Shown in pieces: positions 47,971 to 56,134 of a stretch of DNA of 64,000 bases. Location of the stretch: assembly GCA_029263415.1 (NCBI GenBank), contig JAJCXN010000056.1:248001-312000 (forward strand), read 5' to 3'. Under the pieces are notes generated by a model. That model saw only the letters and a program-made list of their open reading frames with translations, searched no databases and had not been told where the DNA came from. The stretch's first letter is position 1. Each line of letters begins with the position of its first letter. The DNA comes from Acidobacteriota bacterium (lineage in GTDB: Bacteria > Acidobacteriota > Thermoanaerobaculia > Multivoradales > Multivoraceae). Made by a program: the position numbers and the translations under genes.

Positions 47971-48144
47971 GGTCTGGAATGGTGTCCTTCGCGTCTCGAC
48001 GAGTATTGATGTAGAGAGGTTGTGGCACCCGTAGCTGCGACACTGGTGCCCACCGGCTGCGACGATAGTGATGGTATGCGCCCGCTGTCCAAAGATCCAA
48101 CTAAGAGAGGAGCGCTCAAGGCAGCATTGTCCGAGAGACGCACC

Positions 48145-49050
48145 CTAACCGGCGAGTAACCACCAAGCAATCGACCCAAGTTGCACCGTCATCGCTGCGA
48201 GTACAACCAAAACCCACCGGGATCCGCGGCGCCCGCGACTGAGCATCTCGACCCCTAGCCCGACCGGAACAACCAACCACAGGGTGGCTACCGTCAACCC
48301 GGCAGGGACCTTGAAGAGCAGGGCAAACAGAACGAAGACACTGGCAAGCGCGATCCACAACCCCAAGTCACGCACCACCTGCGGCAACTCCGTCCTTCGC
48401 CCGCCCGAAACTCGATCGGCCCGCCGAGTGGTCTGCAGCAACATCAGCCATCCAGCGAACACCACCGCCAGCTGTATCGGCCCGACCAACCATTGTCCCG
48501 GAGCCACCCACTCCGTTCCACTCGCGACTAACTGACTTGGGCTCGCCAGCCAGTACCAGCACGCACTCAACACAAGAGACAGACAGATCCAGGCGTCAGC
48601 GGAGCGTCCCCGAGAGAGCGCGAGCGGAACGAGTAGCGCGATCACCAGTCCAGACAAGGCCAGAAGGCTCCAGCTCCACCCTGCCTGCCACAAACCAGGT
48701 GCGGCCAAACCACCAACTGCGGTCGCCAGTCGAGCGAGAGCACCTCCACCGAGCCTCCCGCACCACAGCACAGCCACGCCCACCAGACTCGAGTTCAGCA
48801 GCGCCCGCAGGCCCGCGTCGATCCAGCTCTGCTGGGCTGGGCCAAGAGCGGATTCAGTGCCCCAAGCGAGATCTAGCGCTGCTCGAGTAGCCACCACTGC
48901 ACCGATCATCGCGATCGGTAGCCAGTCTGAACCGCTATCGTGTTGTGAACCAGGCCGCAGCTGAGCACGGCGCAGCGAATCGCCTACTCGTGAATCGCCC
49001 GCACGCGAGTCGACAGGGCTTGCCTGCTCTTCAACGACCTTCAGCGCCAC
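48145..49050 (-). CDS. Membrane protein of unknown function
   Basis: This 301-residue protein has about eight hydrophobic segments, evenly spread, separated by short Arg-containing loops, and a hydrophilic N-terminus of 45 residues. It uses a GTG start. No family motif is recognised. The 174 bp between it and the LolA-like gene contain no other coding region that I can support. Confidence 0.65.
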   Translation of the reverse strand: MALKVVEEQASPVDSRAGDSRVGDSLRRAQLRPGSQHDSGSDWLPIAMIGAVVATRAALDLAWGTESALGPAQQSWIDAGLRALLNSSLVGVAVLWCGRLGGGALARLATAVGGLAAPGLWQAGWSWSLLALSGLVIALLVPLALSRGRSADAWICLSLVLSACWYWLASPSQLVASGTEWVAPGQWLVGPIQLAVVFAGWLMLLQTTRRADRVSGGRRTELPQVVRDLGLWIALASVFVLFALLFKVPAGLTVATLWLVVPVGLGVEMLSRGRRGSRWVLVVLAAMTVQLGSIAWWLLAG

Positions 49051-49363
49051 CTACAACCATCCCGTCATCAACCAGACTTTTCTCGTTTCTTCGTGCTTGT
49101 CGCGATCGAGGCCCGCTCTTGAACGCTCCGTAATGTACACGAACGTTCGATGCCCAATGGTCATGTCCGCAGAAACGGCGTTAAGGTTGCGGTCAACCTG
49201 ATGCGCTCGCGAGTCCAATGGCCCCGCGACCTCAGCCCTTAGCGTCCATCAGCCTCTATCGACCCAGTACCGGTACGCGGTGCCGATACCGACGCAGTAC
49301 TGATATCGACCGAGTACCGATCACAGACCCATCGCCCGATTTCGGCGTTTGGAGCATCCAACT
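49051..49363. other. Intergenic region before the glutaredoxin operon, with triple repeat
   Basis: This 313-bp gap lies between the divergent membrane-protein and glutaredoxin genes. It carries the triple 14-bp repeat listed separately, and an upstream 10-bp palindrome CGAACGTTCG near 49140. No gene is supported in it. It is the probable promoter and control region of the downstream thiol genes. Confidence 0.6.
49261..49321. promoter_or_regulatory. Three copies of a 14-bp repeat, candidate operator
   Basis: GACSSAGTACYGRT occurs at 49261-49274, 49291-49304 and 49308-49321, with start-to-start spacing of 30 and 17 bp. The first copy overlaps the palindrome GTACCGGTAC. They end 42 bp before the glutaredoxin start codon, which fits a regulator-binding array. 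The regulator is unknown. Confidence 0.5.
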
Positions 49364-49609
49364 ATGTTGCAGCTATTCTTCGATCGAACGTGCCCATTCT
49401 GTCAGCGCGTTCTCCAGTTCATCGAATCGAAGGGGATTCCCTACGAAGCCAAGGAGATGTCCTTGCGGTCGGAATCACCGGAGCGCGACGAACTCATCCG
49501 TTTAAGCGGCCGCACCCAGGTGCCGTACTTGGTTGACCCCGAGCATGACGTCAAGATGCCCGAGAGCGCGGACATCATGCGCTACCTCGACAGTCACCAA
49601 GCGAGCTGA
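49364..49609 (+). CDS. Glutaredoxin-family thiol oxidoreductase
   Basis: This 81-residue protein is a single thioredoxin-fold domain. The dithiol active site is CPFC near the N-terminus, and the cis-Pro and glutathione-binding parts follow (TQVPYLVDPE, MPESADIMRYL). GGAG lies 9 bp before the ATG at 49364. It is the first gene of an operon with an ABC transporter and glutamate-cysteine ligase, in keeping with glutathione-linked chemistry in the cytoplasm. The family fit is good; the in vivo substrate is unknown. Confidence 0.87.
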   Translation: MLQLFFDRTCPFCQRVLQFIESKGIPYEAKEMSLRSESPERDELIRLSGRTQVPYLVDPEHDVKMPESADIMRYLDSHQAS

Positions 49610-49619
49610 GCATCAAAGC

Positions 49620-50597
49620 TTGAACTCAACAGCTCAAGAGGGCGAGTCCGTTGCGCTTCCAACCAATGCGGTTCCCGCCCTCCGCATTCGCAACCTACGA
49701 AAGACCTATAAGGGCGGCGTCGAGGCGCTCAAGGGCATCGACCTTGAGGTCGATCAAGGTGAGTTTTTCGGACTCCTGGGCCCGAACGGTGCAGGCAAGT
49801 CCACCACGATCGGCATCATCACTTCCTTAGTGAACAAGTCCGAAGGCTCAATCGAAGTCTTCGGGATCGACACCGAACGCGATCTTGAGAGCGCCAAGCG
49901 CTTGATCGGCGTGGTGCCTCAAGAGATCAACTTCAATCAGTTCGAGCAGCCTCTTCGCATCGTCGCCCAGCAGGCCGGCTACTACGGCATTCCTTGGGCT
50001 GAAGCGCAGGAACGAGCGGGCCAGTGCCTCGAATGGATGGGCCTTTGGGACAAGCGCAAGGTGTTATCGCGCGCCCTCTCAGGAGGAATGAAGCGCAGGC
50101 TGATGATCGCACGGGCCCTGGTGCATGGCCCCAGGCTCTTGATCCTCGACGAACCAACCGCAGGCGTCGATATCGAAATCCGCCGGGCAACCTGGGAACT
50201 GCTCGAACAGATCAACCGTCAAGGCACCACCATCATTCTGACCACCCACTACCTCGAAGAAGCTGAATCGCTGTGCAAACGCCTGGCAATTATCGACGGC
50301 GGCTGCATTGTGCAAAACAGCGATACCCGCTCGCTGCTACGCCAACTCGCCATCGAAACCTTCGTTCTTGACCCTCAAGATGCACTCGATGCGGCTCCGA
50401 AACTGGACGGTTTCCCCACCGCAATGCGCGAAGACGGCTCGATTGAGGTCGAGATCAAACAGGGTGCAAGCCTCAATCAACTGTTTGACAGCTTGAAGCA
50501 AGAAGGGATCGTGATCACCTCCATGCGCAACAAGGCCAATCGACTCGAAGAACTGTTCGTGCGACTGGTCGAGGGCGGGCAGGAGTCAAAGCTGTGA
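49620..50597 (+). CDS. ABC-2 transporter ATP-binding protein (YadG-like)
   Basis: The ATPase is complete: Walker A GPNGAGKST, Q-loop VVPQEINF, signature LSGGMKRRL, Walker B LLILDEPTAGVD and switch His in TTHYLEE. The start is uncertain. I use the TTG at 49620, ten bases after the glutaredoxin stop, because an ATG at 49533 lies inside the glutaredoxin gene and gives a non-conserved arginine-rich prefix. No strong ribosome-binding site is seen. The stop overlaps the permease start (GTGA), so the two are coupled. The closest family is YadG. Confidence 0.85.
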   Translation: MNSTAQEGESVALPTNAVPALRIRNLRKTYKGGVEALKGIDLEVDQGEFFGLLGPNGAGKSTTIGIITSLVNKSEGSIEVFGIDTERDLESAKRLIGVVPQEINFNQFEQPLRIVAQQAGYYGIPWAEAQERAGQCLEWMGLWDKRKVLSRALSGGMKRRLMIARALVHGPRLLILDEPTAGVDIEIRRATWELLEQINRQGTTIILTTHYLEEAESLCKRLAIIDGGCIVQNSDTRSLLRQLAIETFVLDPQDALDAAPKLDGFPTAMREDGSIEVEIKQGASLNQLFDSLKQEGIVITSMRNKANRLEELFVRLVEGGQESKL

Positions 50598-51436
50598 CCC
50601 AACCCCTCGCCGAATCTGGCTCTGAGTCTCGAACCCTCTCACCCATCAGCGAATCGCCACGCTCGCGCGCCACTGAAGCCTGGGTCGGCTTTGCCACCAT
50701 CGTCCGCCGCGAGGTGCACCGCATCCTGCGCATCTGGGCCCAGACCCTGCTGCCGCCAATCATCAGCACTGGGCTCTACTTCATCATCTTCGGCCCAGTC
50801 CTTGGCCAGCGCATCGGCGTGGTCGAGGGCTACAGCTACATTCAGTACGTCACCCCCGGCCTGATCATGATGTCGGTACTGCTCAACTCGTACCAAAACG
50901 TGGTCTCGTCGTTCTTCGGAGCCAAGTTCCAAAACCACGTCGAGGAGATGATGGTCTCTCCGATGTCGAGCAACGCCATCCTTCTTGGCTACTCGATCGG
51001 AGGCGTGTTCCGGGGCTTAGTGATCGGCAGCGTGGTGTCGCTGATGTCTCTGCTGTTCGCTGATCTGCCAGTAGTCCACCCCGTGCTCACCATCTCGGTG
51101 GCTGTGTTGACTGCCGTAGCATTCGCGCTCGCCGGCTTCATCAACGCCTTGATCGCGCGGAACTTCGACGAAGTGTCGATCATCCCAACCTTCGTCTTGG
51201 CGCCACTCACCATGCTGGGAGGCGTCTTCTATTCGGTCAACATGCTGCCCGACTTCTGGAAGACCATTTCCTACGCAAACCCAATCCTCTACATGGTCAA
51301 CGCCTTCCGCTACGGCATCCTCGGGCGTTCAGACATGCCCATCGAAGTTGCCTTCGGAGTCCTGGTGGTGTTCATCGTCTGCTTCTACACGCTCGCCAAC
51401 TCGATGCTCAAACGCGGCATCGGTATCAGGAGCTAA
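50594..51436 (+). CDS. ABC-2 transporter permease (YadH-like)
   Basis: This 280-residue ABC-2-type permease has six membrane helices and the conserved segments VTPGLIMMSVLLNSYQNV and PLTMLGGVFYSV. It starts with GTG overlapping the stop of the ATPase gene. The two form one exporter at the inner membrane. They lie inside the glutaredoxin/glutamate-cysteine ligase operon, so the exported substrate may be a thiol or a conjugate, but the position does not prove this. Confidence 0.88.
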   Translation: MTQPLAESGSESRTLSPISESPRSRATEAWVGFATIVRREVHRILRIWAQTLLPPIISTGLYFIIFGPVLGQRIGVVEGYSYIQYVTPGLIMMSVLLNSYQNVVSSFFGAKFQNHVEEMMVSPMSSNAILLGYSIGGVFRGLVIGSVVSLMSLLFADLPVVHPVLTISVAVLTAVAFALAGFINALIARNFDEVSIIPTFVLAPLTMLGGVFYSVNMLPDFWKTISYANPILYMVNAFRYGILGRSDMPIEVAFGVLVVFIVCFYTLANSMLKRGIGIRS

Positions 51437-51441
51437 CCGCC

Positions 51442-52674
51442 ATGAGCGACACAACACCACCGCAGGCTGCCTCAGTTGACAGAGGCCTCATCGAAACCGC
51501 CGATCAGTTGGCCCTCGCTATCGACGGCGGCGAAATGAAACTCCGGAAGGGGCTAGAAGAAGAGGTCTACACGGGCACGCTCAACGCCGATGTTGTCGGT
51601 CTGTCTCATCGAATTGCTGCAGACCTCGCGGGCTTCGTCACCGAGCCTGATTCACGCAACGTCGAGTACACCACCGCCCCCTACCGCAGTTACCAGATCC
51701 TGCTGGATCGACTCATGTCGAAACGTTGCCGACTGAGGAGGTACCTCTGCGAGATCGGTGACTACACGCTGATCCCGGGCAGCACACTGTCGCTCGAAGA
51801 GAGCGATGATTTCTTCATCTCCAACCCGAAGAACCCTTACTACCAGTACATCCGCGACACCTACGGCACCAAGGTGGTCACCGCCAGCACGCATATCAAC
51901 GTGGGCGTGCCTGACCCCGACACCCTGATCCGCGCCTATCGGCTCCTACGTGCCGAAGCCTCCATGTTTCTTGCGCTGACCGCCAATTCGCCGTTCTTTC
52001 GCGGCCGCCCAAGTGGCGATCATTCGACTCGCTGGACAATGTTCCCAGTGACGCCCAAGGGCGCTCCCTTCTTCATCTCCCACGCTCACTTCATCGAGTG
52101 GGTCAACGAGCAGCTCAAGTCAGGCGTGATGTTCAATCCGCGCCACCTGTGGCTTTCGATTCGTCCCAATGGCGAAGGCACTCCAGACGAGATTAACCGT
52201 CTCGAACTGCGCATCTGCGATCGCATTTCCCGCCCACGAGTTCTAGGTGCGGTGGTGTCGTTATTCGAAGCTCGCATTTGGCAGGCAATCGAGAACCCGA
52301 TGCTCGACCCCCTGCTCTCGATGCCTAACCACGAGCTGGTCGAGCTATGCGAAGCAAACGAGATCGCCGCAGCACGCGCGAGCCTCGACGCCGAAGTGGT
52401 CGATTGGCAAACCGGAAACACGGTCGCCATGGTCGACTGGATCCGTAGCCGCTTGACCGAGACGCTTCCGGTCGCTGAACGCCACGGTTTTCGTGATCGG
52501 CTCGAGCCGGTTGAAGAGATTCTCAGAGACGGCAACCTCGCTCAGCAGTGGCTGCGCCAGGTAGAAGCCGGTGCGACACCGCGTGAAGTGATCAGCAAGA
52601 GCATCGCCGCCCTCACCGCCATCGATCGCGAGTACGATCCCGACTGTCCGTCGCCCCTGCCCGATAGTCTCTAG
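51442..52674 (+). CDS. gshA: Glutamate-cysteine ligase, GCS2 (cyanobacterial-type) family
   Basis: This 410-residue protein has the GCS2 fold features: GLEEEVYTGTLNADVVGL, VEYTTAPYRSY, ASTHINVGVPDPD and RLELRICDR. It makes gamma-glutamylcysteine, the first step of glutathione synthesis, using ATP. AGGAG precedes the ATG by nine bases, and the gene starts 5 bp after the permease stop. It lies near glutathione synthetase and ChaC, so the pathway is close to complete in this block. The GCS2 group differs from the E. coli GshA group. Confidence 0.87.
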   Translation: MSDTTPPQAASVDRGLIETADQLALAIDGGEMKLRKGLEEEVYTGTLNADVVGLSHRIAADLAGFVTEPDSRNVEYTTAPYRSYQILLDRLMSKRCRLRRYLCEIGDYTLIPGSTLSLEESDDFFISNPKNPYYQYIRDTYGTKVVTASTHINVGVPDPDTLIRAYRLLRAEASMFLALTANSPFFRGRPSGDHSTRWTMFPVTPKGAPFFISHAHFIEWVNEQLKSGVMFNPRHLWLSIRPNGEGTPDEINRLELRICDRISRPRVLGAVVSLFEARIWQAIENPMLDPLLSMPNHELVELCEANEIAAARASLDAEVVDWQTGNTVAMVDWIRSRLTETLPVAERHGFRDRLEPVEEILRDGNLAQQWLRQVEAGATPREVISKSIAALTAIDREYDPDCPSPLPDSL

Positions 52675-52789
52675 TCCCCGTCAGCTGCCAAACAAGACGC
52701 AGCCACCGCGCTCGCTTGCGCAGGAGTACCCGATCGAGGTTCGAGGCGGGTCGAACGGCAGCCGCCCTGGATCGCTCTTAGGTGAACAC

Positions 52790-53680
52790 CTATCGCCAAG
52801 TCACCTGCATAGCGAAGAAGTGATCAAAGACCTCGCGGCCGGGATGATTCGCCGCGTTCTTCTCGGGACTCCGGATGTAGAAGTCTAGTTGCTGAGCGGC
52901 TGGGTTCACCGCACCGGCCGCCCCCGACCCAGTCTTCTCAAACACCTTCAGGGTCTCGCGATCGCGCATGCCTTGAGTGACCATGAAGTGAATCTGGTAG
53001 TCCTCATACAGGAACTCCCCGTTGAGAGTAGCTCGGCCCAGGCCCCAACCGGCGACGTAGAGCAAGCTCTTGGGCCAGTTGCTGTCGCCGCAACCAGCGT
53101 CGCCGTGCTCGTATAGATAGCTGGCAACTCCCCCGTCTTGGCAAGGATTGAACTCGACGAACTCGTCAAGCTCAACCACGTACTCCCCTTCTGGCAGCTC
53201 AAGCGACGCCTTGAAGGTGCCGGTGTTGTCGATCTCATTCACATCAAACGCGATCTCACCGGCGACCGCGCGAACCGCGGCCGCATCATTGCCCATGTGA
53301 TCCCATGGCGACCGGTCACCCAAGGTGCCGACTTGGTGCACCTGGGTGCCCGTAACGCGGAACAGGCCATCGTAAGCAGAGTGCTGCTGAGGAGCGTAGA
53401 TGCCGAGCTCAGTTCCCGGTTGCCCAGTTCCCGGTTGCCCAGTTCCAGATTGCCCAGTTCCAGATTGCCCAGCTCCAGATTGCCCAGCAGCCGTCGATTG
53501 AATCGTAGGATCTGAAGCCGTCTCGGAAGTGCAGCCGGCAACCGCCGCCAGCGTAGCCACGGCCACCAGTCCAGCCGCAAGGCTCGCCTGCACCGCCCTG
53601 ATACATCTGTGATTCAGGGCCCCTAATCTCCGCCAGCTGTCGCAGCGCTTCCGCCACTGTTCAAGTGCTTCTCGAACCAT
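52790..53680 (-). CDS. Lipoprotein of unknown function with pentapeptide repeats
   Basis: The signal is of lipoprotein type with lipobox AVAGC. A Gly/Gln/Ser/Thr repeat of five pentapeptides (GQSGA, GQSGT, GQSGT, GQPGT, GQPGT) follows, encoded by the 15-bp tandem repeat. The mature domain (about 200 residues) is unrecognised; it contains paired Cys (NPCQDGG, DAGCGDS) and ends with a beta-like MQVTWR. The ATG at 53680 overlaps the esterase gene by 58 bp; a GTG at 53593 is a possible shorter start. It is convergent with gshA. Confidence 0.65.
   Translation of the reverse strand: MVREALEQWRKRCDSWRRLGALNHRCIRAVQASLAAGLVAVATLAAVAGCTSETASDPTIQSTAAGQSGAGQSGTGQSGTGQPGTGQPGTELGIYAPQQHSAYDGLFRVTGTQVHQVGTLGDRSPWDHMGNDAAAVRAVAGEIAFDVNEIDNTGTFKASLELPEGEYVVELDEFVEFNPCQDGGVASYLYEHGDAGCGDSNWPKSLLYVAGWGLGRATLNGEFLYEDYQIHFMVTQGMRDRETLKVFEKTGSGAAGAVNPAAQQLDFYIRSPEKNAANHPGREVFDHFFAMQVTWR
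53411..53485. repeat. Five tandem 15-bp repeats inside a lipoprotein gene
   Basis: Five copies of the unit AGTTCCCGGTTGCCC or AGTTCCAGATTGCCC occur in line, keeping the reading frame. They encode the Gly/Gln/Ser/Pro linker after the lipobox. The copy number may vary between strains. Confidence 0.9.
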
Positions 53681-54489
53681 GCGATCAAAGCATCGGTGGC
53701 GATCGTCTCGTGTTCGCCGCGAAAGCCATGGCCTGCACCTTCGATGACCACGAAATCAGTTGTCACCCCAGCCTCCTTGAAGGCCGCGTGAATGGTCTCG
53801 CTGGTGGAGATCGGAACCAGACCGTCGGCAGTGCCGTGCACCAACAAGGTCGGCGGGTCGTCAGGAGAAACGTAGAGCAAAGGAGAGATGTCGTCGGCCA
53901 GTTCCTTGTCGAAATCGAGGGCCGGGAAGCGATCGTTGGGACCTGTGATCGGCTGCAGATCGACCGGAGGAAAGTAGGCCACAACCGCAGCGACGCGCGC
54001 CTTAGCAGCTCCTGTGTCTCCGATCTCCGACTCGCTCGCGTTACCCAGCATCAACGACAGATGTCCGCCCGCAGAGCCGCCGAATACACCCAGTCGCGCG
54101 GGATCAACGTTCCAGTCTCCCGCATTTGAGGAGATGTGAGCCAATGCGTTGCGCACGTCGATCACTGCGTCTGGAACCTTGAACAAGGGGCTTGAGCCAT
54201 GGCGAACCAAAAACACCGTGAAGCCGCGACTCGTCAGTTCTGCAAAGCTACCCTGACGCTGCATAGCGATTTCTGGGTCGAACCAGCGCGACACCCAGCC
54301 GCCACTGACCATGAACAAGATGCCCGCGCCATTCGGCGTCTCGGCTTCGAGCACATCGTAGGTGAGCGCCATGCCCATCTTATGACCGTAGACGACGTCA
54401 GTATGGATGGTTGGTCCCGCGACCGCGACGGTCGCTGAGACGAGCAGGATCAAGGTGGTGAGAAGCACGATGCGCCGTTTGGCTTGCAT
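53623..54489 (-). CDS. Secreted alpha/beta-hydrolase (esterase-like)
   Basis: This 288-residue protein has a signal peptide ending VAVAG. The alpha/beta-hydrolase core follows: oxyanion region MVSGGWVSR, nucleophile elbow GGSAGGH (Ser about residue 138), acid in HGTADGLVP, and a His in GAGHGFRGEH. It resembles esterases or dienelactone hydrolases. A start overlap with the lipoprotein gene suggests translational coupling. The substrate is unknown. Confidence 0.85.
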   Translation of the reverse strand: MQAKRRIVLLTTLILLVSATVAVAGPTIHTDVVYGHKMGMALTYDVLEAETPNGAGILFMVSGGWVSRWFDPEIAMQRQGSFAELTSRGFTVFLVRHGSSPLFKVPDAVIDVRNALAHISSNAGDWNVDPARLGVFGGSAGGHLSLMLGNASESEIGDTGAAKARVAAVVAYFPPVDLQPITGPNDRFPALDFDKELADDISPLLYVSPDDPPTLLVHGTADGLVPISTSETIHAAFKEAGVTTDFVVIEGAGHGFRGEHETIATDALIAWFEKHLNSGGSAATAGGD

Positions 54490-54566
54490 GGGTCTAATCC
54501 CTTTTCTGGAGTTGGTTGACGGGCCTAGTGTACCTGTATCAGCTCAGTTGCCTCACGGCTCGCGCG

Positions 54567-55184
54567 TCAGTCAGCCTCGCATGCCTTGATCGCGGCAGCG
54601 AGTTCTACCACGTGCGGATCTTCAAAACCCAGAGCTGCCAAGGCATCTGCGAGCTCCAACACGTACTCGGCATTGGCACCACTGGGACCTCGAGCGCCAC
54701 TGATCTGTTCCACCAACCGAGCGGTGGTCGCGGGGCCTAAGTAGTTCGGATTGTCTGGGGTCGCGACATAGACGTGGGCGCTGATAGTACGCCCGTCGAG
54801 GAGCTCGCAGCGCTCAGTGAGCAGCTCGTAGCCACCCTGTTCACGAATGTCCAAGCTCGAGAGGATCTCCTCAGCATCCTCCTCTGCCAAGAGATATGCC
54901 ACTCCGCCACAGTGCGCAAGCCTGTCGTGGCACCCCCCTTCGGGTGCTCGCTCGAGCGTCACCACCCGACCCGGTGCACCCGGCACACCCCGATGATCCG
55001 TCGAACCCTGCCAAAAGCGACGGCGCCAACCGTGAAGGCAGGCACCCACGCGTTCAAGATACCTGAAGTTTGGCCGCCAAACCAGCGAGCCGTAGCCAAA
55101 GACCCAAGTGACCTTTTGCACGAGGTCTCGGCTGGTGAACTGGTCGAGCGAGTCCGAAGAATCACTCACCGCTGATAGCCTCAT
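54567..55184 (-). CDS. chaC: ChaC-type glutathione-specific gamma-glutamylcyclotransferase
   Basis: This 205-residue protein matches the ChaC family: VFGYGSLVWRPNF near the N-terminus, GSTDHRGVPGAPGRVVTL, and the catalytic Glu in REQGGY. It cleaves glutathione to 5-oxoproline and Cys-Gly in the cytoplasm. The ATG at 55184 lies only 5 bp from the divergent gshB ATG; a GTG at 55121 would start just before the conserved domain and leave room for a promoter. Together with gshA and gshB it gives synthesis and degradation of glutathione in one block. Confidence 0.88.
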   Translation of the reverse strand: MRLSAVSDSSDSLDQFTSRDLVQKVTWVFGYGSLVWRPNFRYLERVGACLHGWRRRFWQGSTDHRGVPGAPGRVVTLERAPEGGCHDRLAHCGGVAYLLAEEDAEEILSSLDIREQGGYELLTERCELLDGRTISAHVYVATPDNPNYLGPATTARLVEQISGARGPSGANAEYVLELADALAALGFEDPHVVELAAAIKACEAD

Positions 55185-55189
55185 TCGCC

Positions 55190-56134
55190 ATGAAACACCT
55201 ATTCATCATCGATCCACTTGAGCGGCTCCAACCGGACGCCGACACCACTATTGCCTTCATGCGGGAGGCCGCTCGCCGCGGACATGAGGTCTACACCTGC
55301 CTGATTGAAGAGCTTGGTCAACGCGGTAGCGTACCCTTTGCCCACGCCACGCCGACTGAGATCCTGACGTCGGGAGGAGAATGGTACGAGACCGGCACCC
55401 GACGACGCCACGAGCTCAGTGCTTTCTGCTCGATTTGGATGCGCAAAGACCCGCCGTTCGACATGAACTATCTGTTCGCCACCTACCTACTTTCGATGGC
55501 AAAGGGTCCGGTGATGGTCAACAACCCTCAAGCGCTGAGGGACGAGAATGAGAAGCTCTTTGCCTTGGAGTTCGCCGATCTGTGCCCCACCACCTTCGTG
55601 AGCCGGAGCATGGATGACCTGATGGCCTTCAAAGAGGAGATGGGTGGCGAGATGATCGTCAAGCCACTCGACGGAGCTGGGGGCGAGGGGATTTTCCACA
55701 TCACCCCGGGCGACCGCAACGCACGCGCCATCCTTGAGACCGGAACCCGGCACGGCCAGCAGTACCTGTTGGCCCAACAGTATGTGCCCGAGGTGCGGCA
55801 AGGAGACAAGCGCATCATATTGATCGAGGGCGAACCCGCGGGGGCAGTGCTGCGAGTACCACCCGATGATGATGCCCGCGCCAACTTTCACGCGGGAGGG
55901 GTAGCCGAACAAACCAAACTGACCGAGCGAGAACTCGAGATCTGCGGTCGCGTCGGTCCCAAGTTGCGAGATACGGGTGTGATCTTTGCGGGTATCGATG
56001 TCTTAGGTGACTGGCTCACCGAGATCAACGTCACTAGCCCAACGGGGATTCGCGAGATCAAACGCCTCGACGGCATCGCGCTCGAGGTCAACGTGCTGGA
56101 TGCCGTCGAAGCGCGCGCTCGTGCCCGCAACTGA
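55190..56134 (+). CDS. gshB: Glutathione synthetase
   Basis: This 314-residue ATP-grasp enzyme joins gamma-glutamylcysteine and glycine. The ATP-binding segments are GGEMIVKPLDGAGGEGIF, DKRIILIEGEPAGAVLRVP and the metal-binding GDWLTEINVTSPTG. Its length and layout match proteobacterial GshB. It is divergent from chaC with only 5 bp between the ATG codons, so its promoter must overlap the chaC 5' end or lie inside it. The 3' end overlaps the membrane-protein gene. Confidence 0.94.
   Translation: MKHLFIIDPLERLQPDADTTIAFMREAARRGHEVYTCLIEELGQRGSVPFAHATPTEILTSGGEWYETGTRRRHELSAFCSIWMRKDPPFDMNYLFATYLLSMAKGPVMVNNPQALRDENEKLFALEFADLCPTTFVSRSMDDLMAFKEEMGGEMIVKPLDGAGGEGIFHITPGDRNARAILETGTRHGQQYLLAQQYVPEVRQGDKRIILIEGEPAGAVLRVPPDDDARANFHAGGVAEQTKLTERELEICGRVGPKLRDTGVIFAGIDVLGDWLTEINVTSPTGIREIKRLDGIALEVNVLDAVEARARARN

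Noticed and set aside
49138-49147. CGAACGTTCG as a LexA-type SOS box
   Set aside because: It lacks the spacer of known SOS boxes; it is a short palindrome of uncertain value.
49533-49619. Upstream extension of the ABC ATPase gene
   Set aside because: It lies inside the glutaredoxin gene in another frame and codes for an Arg/Thr-rich stretch unlike ABC proteins.
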